50,334 nt of DNA from Actinomycetota bacterium (GCA_030837505.1 JAUPKJ010000259.1:1-50334); one strand, 5' to 3'; counted from the stretch's first letter, positions 29,812-39,210 are shown. Notes: generated by a model not told the origin, from the sequence alone. Numbers and translations: made by a program.

Positions 29812-31233
29812 GTGGGACGCACACTGGCAGAGAAAGTCTGGGACGCACACGTCGTGCGCCGGGGCGACGACGGCGAGCCCGACCTGCTCTACATCGATCT
29901 CCACCTGCTTCACGAGGTGACCAGCCCCCAGGCGTTCGAGGGGCTTCGGGTGGCGGGTCGGCGGGTGCGTCGAACGGATCTGACGATCGCCACCGAGGAC
30001 CACAACGTCCCCACCGTGGACATCGATCAGCCCATCGCCGATCCCGTGAGCCGTCTCCAGGTGGAGACGCTGCGGCGCAATTGCGAAGAATTCGGCGTCA
30101 GACTGCACCGTCTGGGCGACATCGACCAAGGAATCGTTCACGTGGTCGGACCGCAGCTGGGCCTCACCCAGCCGGGTCTGACAGTCGTGTGCGGGGATTC
30201 CCACACCTCGACGCACGGCGCCTTCGGGGCCCTGGCGTTCGGAATCGGCACGAGCGAGGTCGAGCACGTGCTGGCGACCCAGACCCTGCCCCTCAAACCT
30301 TTCAAGACCATGGCGATCACGGTGAACGGCGCCCTGCCCGAGGGCACCACGGCCAAGGACGTGATCCTGGCGGTGATCGCCCGGATCGGTACCGGTGGCG
30401 GCCAGGGGTATGTCCTGGAGTACCGCGGCGAGGCCATCCGGGCGCTGAGCATGGAGGCCCGGATGACGATCTGCAACATGTCGATCGAGGCCGGGGCCAG
30501 GGCCGGGATGATCGCTCCGGACGAGACCACCTTCGCCTACCTCGCCGGCCGTCCCCATGCCCCGAGCGGGAAGGACTGGGACGCCGCCGTGGCCTCCTGG
30601 TCCCGGCTGGCCGGTGACCCCGAGGCGGTTTTCGACACGGAGGTGGTCCTGGACGGTTCCGAACTGGAACCTTTCGTGACCTGGGGCACGAACCCGGGAC
30701 AGGGGCTGCCCCTGTCGGGGAAGGTGCCGTCCCCGGAGGACTTCACCGACCCGTCGGAGAAGATCTCCGCGCAGCGGGCCCTGGAGTACATGGACCTCGT
30801 ACCGGGCACCCCGCTGCGTCGGATCGCTGTCGACACGGTGTTCATCGGATCCTGCACGAACGGTCGGATCGAGGACCTGCGCGCTGCTGCGGACGTCCTG
30901 CGGGGCCGTACCAAGGCCGAGGGAATCAGGGTCCTGGTGGTCCCCGGATCTGCCAAGGTCCGGCGCCAGGCCGAGGAGGAGGGCCTGGACCAGGTCTTCA
31001 CCCGCTTCGGGGCCGAGTGGCGGCAGGCCGGCTGTTCGATGTGCCTGGGGATGAACCCCGACCAGCTGTCAGCCGGGGAGCGCAGCGCTTCGACGTCGAA
31101 CAGGAACTTCGAGGGTCGGCAGGGGCCGGGCGGACGCACCCACCTGGTCTCCCCGCTGGTGGCTGCCGCCACGGCGGTCCGGGGCACCCTGTCGTCCCCC
31201 GCCGACCTTGCCGCAGTCCCCGCCGGACGCTGA
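29812..31233 (+). CDS. leuC: 3-isopropylmalate dehydratase large subunit
   Basis: With LeuD converts 2- to 3-isopropylmalate, second step of leucine synthesis. The 473-residue protein belongs to the aconitase family: the three [4Fe-4S] ligands are Cys348 (FIGSCTNGR), Cys408 and Cys411 ([10 protein letters not shown]). It also has [24 protein letters not shown] 29812 has an excellent GAGGAGGA site (29799-29806); frames upstream continue open but antisense to iclR. Divergent from the iclR gene that probably controls it. Confidence 0.97.
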   Translation: MGRTLAEKVWDAHVVRRGDDGEPDLLYIDLHLLHEVTSPQAFEGLRVAGRRVRRTDLTIATEDHNVPTVDIDQPIADPVSRLQVETLRRNCEEFGVRLHRLGDIDQGIVHVVGPQLGLTQPGLTVVCGDSHTSTHGAFGALAFGIGTSEVEHVLATQTLPLKPFKTMAITVNGALPEGTTAKDVILAVIARIGTGGGQGYVLEYRGEAIRALSMEARMTICNMSIEAGARAGMIAPDETTFAYLAGRPHAPSGKDWDAAVASWSRLAGDPEAVFDTEVVLDGSELEPFVTWGTNPGQGLPLSGKVPSPEDFTDPSEKISAQRALEYMDLVPGTPLRRIAVDTVFIGSCTNGRIEDLRAAADVLRGRTKAEGIRVLVVPGSAKVRRQAEEEGLDQVFTRFGAEWRQAGCSMCLGMNPDQLSAGERSASTSNRNFEGRQGPGGRTHLVSPLVAAATAVRGTLSSPADLAAVPAGR

Positions 31234-31314
31234 GCCGACGCCCGGACCCGACCGGTCGGACCGATCGCCGGGCCCCGGGCGAGGCCCCTCCCACTGCTCT
31301 TAGGAAGGATCACC

Positions 31315-31911
31315 GTGGAGAAGTTCATTGCGCACACCGGCGTCGGCGTCCCCTTGCGGCGTTCGAACGTCGACACCGATCAGATCATCCCGGCCGTCTA
31401 CCTGAAGCGGGTCACCCGCACCGGCTTCGAGGACGGCCTGTTCGCCGCCTGGCGGAACCAACCGGACTTCGTGCTCAACGCCGACGCCTACCGTTCCGGC
31501 TCCGTGCTCGTCGCCGGTCCGGACTTCGGCACGGGCTCCTCGCGCGAGCACGCCGTCTGGGCCCTGAAGGACTACGGGTTCCGCGTCGTCCTCTCCTCCC
31601 GTTTCGCCGACATCTTCCGGGGCAACTCCGGTAAACAGGGTCTGTTGACCGGGGTCGTCGATCAGGCGGACGTCGAGCGCCTGTGGAAGGTCCTGGAGGA
31701 TGCGCCCGGCACGAGCGTGACCGTCGACCTGCGCGAACGGACCGTCACGGGCGGGGGGCTCTCGGTCCCCTTCGAGGTTGACGACTACACCCGGTGGCGT
31801 CTGTTGGAGGGACTGGACGACATCGGGCTGACCTTGCAGCACGTGGACGCGATCGCACAGTTCGAACAGCAGCGACCCGGGTGGCTGCCCACCACGCTGC
31901 CGGTTCCCTGA
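31315..31911 (+). CDS. leuD: 3-isopropylmalate dehydratase small subunit
   Basis: Swivelling-domain partner of LeuC. The 198-residue protein contains [41 protein letters not shown] and [17 protein letters not shown], the signatures of LeuD. GTG 31315 has AGGAAGGA (about 31301-31308) upstream. It follows leuC by 81 bases and is closed by a terminator, so leuCD is a two-gene operon. Confidence 0.97.
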   Translation: MEKFIAHTGVGVPLRRSNVDTDQIIPAVYLKRVTRTGFEDGLFAAWRNQPDFVLNADAYRSGSVLVAGPDFGTGSSREHAVWALKDYGFRVVLSSRFADIFRGNSGKQGLLTGVVDQADVERLWKVLEDAPGTSVTVDLRERTVTGGGLSVPFEVDDYTRWRLLEGLDDIGLTLQHVDAIAQFEQQRPGWLPTTLPVP

Positions 31912-31938
31912 CCGGACCGCTCGACAGGAGCGATCTTC

Positions 31939-31973
31939 GCGAAGACCGGGCCGCTCGTCGACCCGGTCTTCGC
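31939..31973 (+). terminator. Terminator after leuD
   Basis: GCGAAGACCGGG (31939-31950) pairs perfectly with CCCGGTCTTCGC (31962-31973) across an 11-base loop. Confidence 0.85.
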
Positions 31974-32192
31974 CGTCCGACCGTTCTCGTGCCTTCGTTC
32001 CTCCCTCTCCCGTCTCCCGCGTGCACATTGGTGCCGGACGCTTCCCGAGAACTCGTTGCCCCACATCGCTAAAGAAAACCCTGCGACACAACGACATGGT
32101 GTGTGGATCGTATTGGACTACTCACCGTGAGCCCCCTACCTTCGAGAGCGACGTTGAGTACCCACTCGGCACCGTGTATCGGAGGGCATCCT

Positions 32193-33227
32193 GTGAACAA
32201 GGGAGATCTCGTCTCGGCGCTCGAGGCGCGTCTCGGAAGCAAGCGAGTCGCGACCGAGGCACTCGAAGCAGTCGTGGAGACGATTCAACGCACCGTGGCC
32301 CGTGGCGAGAAGGTGGCCATCTCCGGATTCGGCTCCTTCGAGAAGACGGTGAGGGGCCCCCGAGTGGGGCGCAACCCCCGAACCGGGGAGACCGTGAAGA
32401 TCAAAAAGACCTCGGTCGCCCGTTTCCGTCCCGGGACTGCTTTCAAGACGTACGTCGCCGACCCCCGGACCTTGCCCAAGGTTGCGAGGACCACGGCGGG
32501 AACCGCTCGGAAAGCCGCTGGAACTGGGGCTTCTTCTGCCACCAGAGCCCGGGGCGCGAGCGCGACCGACGCCGTGCCCCGCAGCGGATCGGCGAGGACC
32601 GCACCCGCGAGGACGGCGAAGAAAACCGCAGCGGGAAAGACGTCCGCCACGGGCACGGCCAAGAAAACCGCTGTCGCTCGGAGCGGGGCGAAGAAGACCG
32701 CCGCCGGTGCTGCCGGGACAACGACGAAACGCGCCGTCGCGAAGAGGACCGTCGCGAAGAAGGCGGCTGCGAAGAGAACAACCATCGCGAAAAGGACCAC
32801 CGGCGTCGTGAAGAAGACTGTCACGGCGAAGAAGACGGGCACGGCGAAGAAGACGGCTGTGAAGAGTGCCCCTGCCAAGAGAAGCGCAGCGAAAAAGACC
32901 GCCGTGAAGAAGGCCACCGCCAAGAGGGCCACCGTCAAGAAGACCGCTGTGAAGAAGACCGCAGTGAAGACAATACCCGCGGCGAGGAGGGCGACCGCCA
33001 CAAAGGCGACCGCCAAGAGGGTGACAGCCAAGAAGAGCATCCCTGCGAAAGCCGCGAAGAGTGCCACGGTGGCCAAGAGGACGAACCGGAGCACAACAGG
33101 GGCCACCGGTGGAAAACGGACGGTCAAGGTGGCCAAGGCCCCCACGCGGGCCGCGCGCGCCACCCGGGTCCTGCCGACGGCCTCCGCGAGCGTCGGAAGG
33201 ACCTCCGCCCGTGCTCGGAAGTCATGA
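32193..33227 (+). CDS. hup: HU-family nucleoid protein with very long Lys/Ala/Thr-rich tail
   Basis: Histone-like DNA-binding protein. Residues 1-92 are a normal HU fold (MNKGDLVSALEARLG; VAISGFGSF; GRNPRTGE; FRPGTAFK). Residues 93-344 are a low-complexity basic tail dominated by KKT, AKK and AKRT units, resembling the C-terminal domain of eukaryotic histone H1 and of mycobacterial HupB or Streptomyces HupS. Those proteins are about 215 residues, so this tail is roughly twice as long. GTG 32193 with GGAGGG at 32181-32186 is clearly the start. The location between leuD and murA is conserved. Confidence 0.94.
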   Translation: MNKGDLVSALEARLGSKRVATEALEAVVETIQRTVARGEKVAISGFGSFEKTVRGPRVGRNPRTGETVKIKKTSVARFRPGTAFKTYVADPRTLPKVARTTAGTARKAAGTGASSATRARGASATDAVPRSGSARTAPARTAKKTAAGKTSATGTAKKTAVARSGAKKTAAGAAGTTTKRAVAKRTVAKKAAAKRTTIAKRTTGVVKKTVTAKKTGTAKKTAVKSAPAKRSAAKKTAVKKATAKRATVKKTAVKKTAVKTIPAARRATATKATAKRVTAKKSIPAKAAKSATVAKRTNRSTTGATGGKRTVKVAKAPTRAARATRVLPTASASVGRTSARARKS

Positions 33228-33311
33228 GTGAGTGTTCACGACGCGCAATCGCCGGACACGACCTCGCCACCTGATGCACGACCATCGACCCGAGTACGTC
33301 ACGATGGGGGG

Positions 33312-34640
33312 ATGAACGACGACGTGCTCACCGTCCACGGAGGAACCCCGCTGCACGGCAGCATCGAGGTGCGCGGTGCGAAGAACTTCGTGTCCAAGGC
33401 CATGGTGGCCGCGCTGCTCGGTGAGGAGCCGAGCCGCTTGTTGAACGTCCCCCAGATCAGGGATGTCGCCGTCGTCACCGGTCTTCTGGAGCTGCACGGC
33501 GTGACCGTGTGCCTGGAAGATCCCGCCGTGGGGGAACTGCACCTGGACCCCAGCAACGTCGAACGGGCTGCCGTGGCGGACATCGACGCGCACGCAGGGT
33601 CCAGCAGGATCCCGATCCTGTTCTGCGGGCCTCTGCTGCACAGGCTGGGACAGGCCTTCATCCCGGATCTCGGCGGATGCATGATCGGTGGTCGGCCGAT
33701 CAACTACCACCTGGAGGTCCTGCGCCAGTTCGGCGCGGCCGTCGAGAAGAAGCCCCAGGGCATCTCCCTGACCGCCCCCCAACGACTGCAGGGCACCAAG
33801 ATCGAACTTCCGTACCCCAGCGTCGGCAGCACCGAGCAGGTCCTGCTGACGGCGGTCAGGGCGGAGGGCGTGACGGAGCTGCGCAACGCTGCCACCGAGC
33901 CGGAGATCATGGACTTGATCGCCGTGTTGCAGAAAATGGGCGCCATCATCAGCGTCGACACCGACCGTGTGATCCGGATCGAGGGCGTGGACCGTCTGGG
34001 CGGCTTCGTCCACCGGTCTCTGCCCGACCGGATCGAGGCCGCCTCCTGGGCCTGTGCAGCCCTGGCCACCAAGGGCGACATCACGGTCAAGGGTGCGCGC
34101 CAGCTGGAGATGATGACCTTCCTCAACGTGTTCCGGAAGGTCGGGGGCGTCCTGGACGTCCGGGACGACGGGATCCGCTTCTCCCACCCGACCGGGTCCC
34201 TGAACTCCATCGCGTTGGAGACCGACGTCCACCCCGGGTTCATGACCGACTGGCAGCAGCCCCTCGTCGTGGCCCTGACCCAGGCCTCGGGCCTGTCCAT
34301 CGTCCACGAGACGGTGTACGAGAACCGGTTCGGTTTCACGCGTGCCCTGCGGGAGATGGGTGCCCAGATCCAGCTCTACCGGGAATGTCTGGGACGCCTG
34401 CCCTGCCGGTTCGGGCACCGCAATTTCCGTCACTCCGCTGTCATCTCGGGGCCCACCAAACTCCACGGGGCCGACATCACGGTGCCGGACCTGCGCGGGG
34501 GATTCAGCCACCTGATCGCTGCCCTCGCAGCGGAGGGAACCTCCCACGTGCGGGGGATCGGCCTCATCGACCGCGGCTACGAACACTTTCAGCAGAAGCT
34601 GGATGCCCTGGGCGCCCAGTACGAGCGCTCCGACTCCTGA
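33312..34640 (+). CDS. murA: UDP-N-acetylglucosamine 1-carboxyvinyltransferase
   Basis: First committed step of peptidoglycan synthesis: transfers enolpyruvate from PEP to UDP-GlcNAc. The 442-residue protein starts MNDDVLTVHGGTPLHGSIEVRGAKNFVSKAM and has the active-site Cys123 in DLGGCMIGGRP, the residue targeted by fosfomycin. ATG 33312 is favoured by homology and by CACGAT six bases upstream. A GTG right after the hup stop (33228) would add 28 residues of no known type. Confidence 0.95.
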   Translation: MNDDVLTVHGGTPLHGSIEVRGAKNFVSKAMVAALLGEEPSRLLNVPQIRDVAVVTGLLELHGVTVCLEDPAVGELHLDPSNVERAAVADIDAHAGSSRIPILFCGPLLHRLGQAFIPDLGGCMIGGRPINYHLEVLRQFGAAVEKKPQGISLTAPQRLQGTKIELPYPSVGSTEQVLLTAVRAEGVTELRNAATEPEIMDLIAVLQKMGAIISVDTDRVIRIEGVDRLGGFVHRSLPDRIEAASWACAALATKGDITVKGARQLEMMTFLNVFRKVGGVLDVRDDGIRFSHPTGSLNSIALETDVHPGFMTDWQQPLVVALTQASGLSIVHETVYENRFGFTRALREMGAQIQLYRECLGRLPCRFGHRNFRHSAVISGPTKLHGADITVPDLRGGFSHLIAALAAEGTSHVRGIGLIDRGYEHFQQKLDALGAQYERSDS

Positions 34641-34660
34641 GGGTTCCGGCCACCGGTTCC

Positions 34661-34737
34661 CTGCGATCGACAGCGCGACCCTGCGACCGACAGCGCGACG
34701 GGACCGACAGTGCCACCCTGCGATCGACAGGGCGACC
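34661..34737. repeat. 20-bp tandem repeat after murA
   Basis: Copies CTGCGATCGACAGCGCGACC at 34661, a near copy at 34681, a shortened 17-base unit at 34701-34717 and a near copy at 34718-34737. It fills the spacer between convergent murA and the small gene at 34821. Confidence 0.85.
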
Positions 34738-34820
34738 GGCCCGGTAACCGTTCGTCGTCGGAGGCCGGGCCGACGCGACCGCCCTGGTCAGGCCGGGCCG
34801 GGCCCGCCCGCACCGACCCG

Positions 34821-35066
34821 TCAGGGCCGTGCGGGATCCTCCGGGATCCGCCCGACCGTCCCGAGCCCCAGGGCGATCACCCGGGCGTCGGGGTCGTGGC
34901 CGTCGGCCCGCCCGCTGACCCGGAGCGTCAGGCGCTGCCCCGGACGGAGCGTGAAAAGCCCGCTGGTGGCGAAGGCGTCCCGGTCGAAGGGGACGAGGAC
35001 ACCCGCGTCGGTGACCACAGTGCCGGACGCCGTGGCGGGATCGAAGTGGTGAACGGTGGCTTGCAC
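34821..35066 (-). CDS. Small conserved actinobacterial protein (cold-shock-like)
   Basis: An 81-residue protein, MQATVHHFDPATASGTVVTD, with a beta-rich pattern (VLVPFDRDAFATSGLFTLRPGQRLTL). It resembles short proteins found beside cofC in actinobacteria that are loosely like cold-shock/OB-fold proteins. The function is unknown. GTG 35066 has TAGGCT (35078-35073) exactly six bases upstream, so a leaderless transcript is likely, although it also follows cofC by only 19 bases. Confidence 0.75.
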   Translation of the reverse strand: MQATVHHFDPATASGTVVTDAGVLVPFDRDAFATSGLFTLRPGQRLTLRVSGRADGHDPDARVIALGLGTVGRIPEDPARP

Positions 35067-35085
35067 GGGCCCAGCCTACGGCCCG

Positions 35086-35844
35086 TCACGGCGTGGGCCG
35101 AGCCCCGTCCCGGGAACCCGGCCCGGTGCCCGGGGAATGACGGCTCGACTCGGTCCTCAGCCTCTCCGCGGTCAACGGCCCGACCCCCCAACCGATCGCC
35201 TGAAGCAGATCCTCCCTGGTGTCCACGTCCCGTCTCAGCCGAGGCAGATCCAGCAACAGGGGAACGGCACCGGCCCGGACATGAGCCGCGGCCGAGTCTG
35301 GCCCGAAAGCCGGCGACAAATGCCGCGGGGAGGAAGCGGCCAGCAGCACCGTGCCCGTTCCCTCGAGATCCGGCACGATCACCCTCGTCGCGCCGCGCCC
35401 GCCCGGCGCGGACAACACGTCCGCCGTCGCAGCCAACGCGCCCTGCAGATCCTCGGGGCGCAGAGCGGGCAGATCACCCAGCAGCACTGCGACGGGCCTC
35501 TTCCCACCCCCGGCCCTCCCGTCCCGCATCCCCCGGACCCCGTCCAGGACCGCGCGGGACGGCCCGGCGCCCCGAACGCTCTCGGGACACACCTGCGCCC
35601 CCAGGGCGACACAGGAACGGGCCAGCCCGACGTCGGAGGTCACGACCCTCACCCCCCGTACTGCGGTACAGTCCAAGGCCGCTCGGAGGGTGTCCAGAGC
35701 TATGGCCCTGGCCAGCTCCGGGGACGCCCCCAACCTGGATTTGGCGTGCGGACCGCCCTTGAGGGGGATCAGGAGGGTCCAGCCCCCACGGGGTCGGACC
35801 GTCCGATGCGTAGGCTGGGGGCCCTCCGGTATCGGCATGAGCAT
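35086..35844 (-). CDS. cofC: Phosphoenolpyruvate/2-phospho-L-lactate guanylyltransferase CofC
   Basis: Activates a three-carbon phosphate with GTP for the side chain of coenzyme F420. The 252-residue nucleotidyltransferase has WTLLIPLKGGPHAKSRLG near residue 23 (the nucleotide-binding start), VAVLLGDLPALRPEDL (metal-binding Asp) and DVDTREDLLQA near the end. The start is uncertain: ATG 35844, ATG 35838 and TTG 35856 are all in frame and none has a clear ribosome-binding site. No other F420 gene is in the window. Confidence 0.88.
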   Translation of the reverse strand: MLMPIPEGPQPTHRTVRPRGGWTLLIPLKGGPHAKSRLGASPELARAIALDTLRAALDCTAVRGVRVVTSDVGLARSCVALGAQVCPESVRGAGPSRAVLDGVRGMRDGRAGGGKRPVAVLLGDLPALRPEDLQGALAATADVLSAPGGRGATRVIVPDLEGTGTVLLAASSPRHLSPAFGPDSAAAHVRAGAVPLLLDLPRLRRDVDTREDLLQAIGWGVGPLTAERLRTESSRHSPGTGPGSRDGARPTP

Positions 35845-35953
35845 CGATGATGCCAATCCCCCCGCCAGGGTCAGATGCCGGGGAACCCCTCTCCGCAGGC
35901 TCCGCCGCGCGGCAGAACCCTGTGCCTGACCGCACCGGCCGGAAGGACCGCAC

Positions 35954-36187
35954 GTGAGACCCCGTCACCGCAGCGCCCGCTACCACCTGGCCGTGGCACT
36001 GCTCGAACCGCCGCCGGAGGCCCTCGGCGGCCACGAAGGGACGGGGGCGGAGCACGTGCCGCAGGACAGGGAGGAGTCCCCCTTCCGGGTCCCCCCGGGA
36101 GACCGGGTCCCCCCGGCGCGACAGCGGGACCCCCGAGCCCACGGTCGGCCGGTGACCGGACGCCCCGACGAGCAGGAGGAAGCGTGA
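35954..36187 (+). pseudogene. Probable remnant of plsC (acylglycerolphosphate acyltransferase)
   Basis: A 77-codon frame with a good ribosome-binding site (GGAAGGA, 35941-35947, before GTG 35954) ends in a GTGA overlap with gpsA. Its first 40 residues resemble the start of actinobacterial PlsC: a basic N-terminus, [10 protein letters not shown], then GAEHVPQ where PlsC has its G-x-E-N/H-x-P motif. The acyltransferase core NHxxxxD and everything after are missing, and the rest is Pro/Arg-rich. plsC normally precedes gpsA in actinobacteria. I infer a large internal deletion; the frame may still be translated to couple gpsA. Confidence 0.4.
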
Positions 36188-37188
36188 CAGCCCGGGTCGC
36201 AGTGATGGGGGCCGGGTCCTGGGGGACCACCTTCGCCCAGGTCCTCGCCGACGCCGGGGCCGACGTGATCCTCTGGGGACGTCGACCGGAGACCTGCCGG
36301 GAGATCAACCTGGAGCACCGGAACCGGACGTACCTGGATCAGACCCCCCTCCCCGAGTCCCTCAGGGCCACGCCGGACCCCGCCCGGGCCCTCGACGGCG
36401 CGCAGATCGTGGTGCTGGCAGTCCCCTCCCAGACCCTCCGGGACAACCTCACCACCTGGAGATCTCTCCTGCCGGGGGACGCCTGTCTGGTCAGCCTGAT
36501 GAAAGGCATCGAACTGGGCACCCTGGACCGGATGAGCGAGGTGATCCAGGAGACCGTCGGCTGCCCTGCCGGACGCATCGCCGTCGTGTCCGGCCCGAAC
36601 CTCGCCCGCGAGATCGCGGACCGACAGCCGACCGCGACGGTCGTGGCCTCGACCGACATCGACACCGCAGAGAGCGTTGCGGCCGCCTGCTCTGCTCCCT
36701 ACTTCCGCCCCTACACCCAGACCGACGTCGTCGGCGTCGAGCTGGGAGGCGCCGTGAAGAACGTGATCGCGCTCGCGGTGGGGATCGTCGAGGGCCGGGG
36801 ACTCGGCGACAACGCCAAAGCCTCGATCATCACCAGGGGACTCGCCGAGACCACGCGGCTGGGGGCGGCCGTCGGCGCTGAACCCGCGACGTTCGCGGGT
36901 CTGGCCGGTCTGGGCGACCTCGTGGCAACCTGCGCCTCACCGCTGTCCCGCAACCGCTCCTTCGGCGTCCAACTGGGCAGGGGCCGGCTCGTCGAGGATG
37001 TCGTGGCCATGACCCGGCAGGTGGCCGAGGGGGTCAAGTCCTGCGGGCCCGTGCTCGACCTGGCGCGCAAGCACGGGGTGGACATGCCGATCGCAGAACA
37101 GGTGGCCGCGGTGGTGCACGGCGGGACATCCGTGGAGGAGATGGGCAGCCGCCTTCTGGGCAGGCCCAGAAAGTACGAGACCGCGTGA
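36184..37188 (+). CDS. gpsA: Glycerol-3-phosphate dehydrogenase [NAD(P)+]
   Basis: Reduces dihydroxyacetone phosphate to sn-glycerol-3-phosphate for phospholipids. The 334-residue protein starts [19 protein letters not shown] with the GAGSWG dinucleotide motif at 9-14. It has [16 protein letters not shown], the catalytic Lys in [13 protein letters not shown], and [20 protein letters not shown] 36184 has an AGGAGGAAG site (36175-36183) and overlaps the stop of the preceding short frame by four bases. Confidence 0.97.
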   Translation: MTARVAVMGAGSWGTTFAQVLADAGADVILWGRRPETCREINLEHRNRTYLDQTPLPESLRATPDPARALDGAQIVVLAVPSQTLRDNLTTWRSLLPGDACLVSLMKGIELGTLDRMSEVIQETVGCPAGRIAVVSGPNLAREIADRQPTATVVASTDIDTAESVAAACSAPYFRPYTQTDVVGVELGGAVKNVIALAVGIVEGRGLGDNAKASIITRGLAETTRLGAAVGAEPATFAGLAGLGDLVATCASPLSRNRSFGVQLGRGRLVEDVVAMTRQVAEGVKSCGPVLDLARKHGVDMPIAEQVAAVVHGGTSVEEMGSRLLGRPRKYETA

Positions 37189-37210
37189 GGGTCCCGGGCC
37201 CGGGCCAGGG

Positions 37211-37216
37211 TAGCCT
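37211..37216 (+). promoter_or_regulatory. -10 hexamer before ddl
   Basis: TAGCCT lies eight bases before ATG 37225 and no ribosome-binding site is visible, so a leaderless or nearly leaderless transcript is possible. Confidence 0.4.
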
Positions 37217-37224
37217 CGACCCCG

Positions 37225-38487
37225 ATGGACGCCTCCGACCAGCACTCCGACCAGCCCGTCGTCCGGTCCGACGCGCGGCCCGACACCGGCTCCTCCTCGC
37301 CCGACGGCGGTCAGAGCACCGACGTCGCGCCGAACGTTCCCGACGGACTCCGCAGCCGGGTCCGCAGCGGACAGCACGCCCGACGTCCCCGGGTCGCCGT
37401 CGTGTTCGGCGGACGTTCCGGTGAACACGCCATCAGCTGCGTCACGGCCTCGGGGGTTCTGGGAGCCATCGACCCCGACAAGTACGACGTCGTGCCCGTC
37501 GGGATCACGCCCCGGGGCCGCTGGATCCTGGTCGAGAAGGATCCCGCCCGGTGGGCGTTGACCGACGGCGACCTGCCCGCCGTGAGCGACGGGGACGGCC
37601 CGACCGTCCTCCTGCCGCGTGACCTCGACGATCGGCACCTGACCGTCCTGAGCCCCGGGACGGCCCCGGAGACCCTCGGCACGCTCGACGTGGTGTTCCC
37701 GCTCCTGCACGGCCCCTTCGGGGAGGACGGGACGCTCCAGGGACTGCTGGAACTGGCCGACGTCCGCTACGTGGGGTCGGGCGTTCTCGCCAGCGCCATG
37801 GGCATGGACAAGCACGTCATGAAGATCATGCTCGCTGGGGCGGGAGTCCCGGTGGGGCCCCATGTCCTCGTGACGCCGCGCCAGTGGGAACGCCATCCGC
37901 AGGATGTGCGGGAGTCCGTGGAAGAACTCGGCTGGCCCGTCTTCGTCAAGCCTGCCCGGGCCGGATCGAGTCTTGGCATCACGAAGGTGACGGACCCGGC
38001 CGACCTGGACGCCGCGATCGAGCGGGCGCGCGAGCACGACCCCCGGATCGTGATCGAGACCATGATCGAAGGCCGTGAGATCGAGTGTGCGGTCCTGGAG
38101 TCCCTCGACGGCGGCCCTCCGGCAACCAGTCTTCCCGGGGAGATCGAGGTCCTGCCGGGCCACGATTTCTACGACTTCCGCGCCAAGTACCTGCAGGAGG
38201 AATCGGTGCGGCTCACCTGCCCCGCCGATCTGCCCGACACCGTGACCCACCGGGTCAGGGACCTGGCTGTGCGGGCCTTCGAGGCCCTGGGCTGCGAGGG
38301 ACTGGCCAGAGTCGACTTCTTCGTCCAGGAGGACGGCGAGGTCGTCGTCAACGAGATCAACACCCTGCCCGGGTTCACACCGCTGTCCATGTACCCCCGG
38401 ATGTGGGGACGCACGGGACTGGAGTACCCGGACCTGGTGGACAGACTGATCCAGCTGGCCCTGGCCCGGCCCACGGGTCTGCGCTGA
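37225..38487 (+). CDS. ddl: D-alanine--D-alanine ligase
   Basis: Makes the D-Ala-D-Ala dipeptide for peptidoglycan. The 420-residue ATP-grasp enzyme has VVFGGRSGEHAIS (N-terminal binding motif), HGPFGEDGTLQG, VKPARAGSSLGI, the omega-loop YDFRAKYL whose Tyr-Lys pair indicates D-Ala rather than D-Lac specificity, and VVNEINTLPGFTPLSMYP. The first 55 residues are an acidic/Ser-rich extension absent from most Ddl proteins. Confidence 0.96.
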   Translation: MDASDQHSDQPVVRSDARPDTGSSSPDGGQSTDVAPNVPDGLRSRVRSGQHARRPRVAVVFGGRSGEHAISCVTASGVLGAIDPDKYDVVPVGITPRGRWILVEKDPARWALTDGDLPAVSDGDGPTVLLPRDLDDRHLTVLSPGTAPETLGTLDVVFPLLHGPFGEDGTLQGLLELADVRYVGSGVLASAMGMDKHVMKIMLAGAGVPVGPHVLVTPRQWERHPQDVRESVEELGWPVFVKPARAGSSLGITKVTDPADLDAAIERAREHDPRIVIETMIEGREIECAVLESLDGGPPATSLPGEIEVLPGHDFYDFRAKYLQEESVRLTCPADLPDTVTHRVRDLAVRAFEALGCEGLARVDFFVQEDGEVVVNEINTLPGFTPLSMYPRMWGRTGLEYPDLVDRLIQLALARPTGLR

Positions 38488-38558
38488 CCCTGTCGGCCTT
38501 GCGTTGACGTTGACCCTGTCGGGCCTGCGTTGACGTTGACCCTGTCGGGCCTGCGTTG
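38485..38558. repeat. 26-bp tandem repeat beginning at the ddl stop codon
   Basis: Units at 38485-38510, 38511-38536 and 38537-38558 (partial) start TGACCCTGTCGG and end GTTGACGT. The first unit contains the TGA stop of ddl, so the duplication began exactly at the gene end. Confidence 0.88.
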
Positions 38559-38702
38559 GCCCTGTCCGCCGCGCTGATCCCCGCCCAGCTGGTCGGTACG
38601 CCGCTGGGGGGAAATCCGACCCGGCGCGAACGGTTCGTGCTGTCCGTTGTCGCACCGGGTCAGGGGACCCCCGGTCCTCCGGTCCGGACGGGGCGGAGCG
38701 CC

Positions 38703-38936
38703 TCAGCCCGCGACGATGGTGCAGGTGAGGGTCCGGGTGATCCCCGGGACCTCCTGGATCTTGGCAATCACCCCATGTCCGAGAGCCTCGATGTCCGGGG
38801 CCTCGATTCTGGCGATCACGTCGTAGGGGCCGGTCACGTCCTCGGCGAGGGCCACTCCGTCGATCGCGGAGACGGCCCGGCACACCTCCCGGGACTTGCC
38901 GACCTCGGTTTGGACGAGAATGTAGGCCTGCACCAC
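38703..38936 (-). CDS. Stand-alone Lrp/AsnC ligand-binding (RAM) domain protein
   Basis: A 77-residue protein consisting only of the Lrp/AsnC C-terminal domain: MVQAYILVQTEVGKS, then GVALAEDVTGPYDVIARIEA and VPGITRTLTC. It lacks the DNA-binding helix-turn-helix, so it probably binds an amino acid-like ligand and oligomerises, or modulates another Lrp protein. GTG 38936 is chosen because AGGAGGG lies six bases upstream. A reverse-strand TAGCGT (39036-39031) is a candidate -10 element. Short proteins of this type next to thiL are common in actinobacteria. Confidence 0.88.
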   Translation of the reverse strand: MVQAYILVQTEVGKSREVCRAVSAIDGVALAEDVTGPYDVIARIEAPDIEALGHGVIAKIQEVPGITRTLTCTIVAG

Positions 38937-39054
38937 CTCGGACCCTCCTGTCGTTCGGCGCCTGGTGGGAAGGTCTGCGACCTGGCTCCCACCGCCGGCG
39001 GACATGGCGCAGTGGACGGCCGGCCCGGTCACGCTACCGTGTCCCGGGGGCAGG

Positions 39055-39102
39055 GAGTGAGTACCTTCGGGTACATCTCGGTCACTCAGATGTGTGATTT
39101 TT
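39055..39102 (+). other. UUCG-capped hairpin with T tract upstream of thiL
   Basis: GAGTGA-GTACC (39055-39065), loop TTCG, GGTAC (39070-39074), a seven-base bulge, TCACTC (39082-39087), and TTTTT at 39098-39102. It resembles a terminator or attenuator in the thiL leader. The rest of the 38937-39210 spacer holds no gene. Confidence 0.55.
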
Positions 39103-39210
39103 CTCTACCCCTGGTTCTTGGAACCTTCAAGGTGACTCAATGTCGGGCAGGACGGGACTCTCCAGAGTGGAGCGATTACTCACGGTAAGAGGGGTGGGGG
39201 TGAGGTGACC

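Noticed and set aside
38937-39210. TPP riboswitch upstream of thiL
   Set aside because: The conserved CUGAGA and the long UGAACCUGAUC-type elements are not present.
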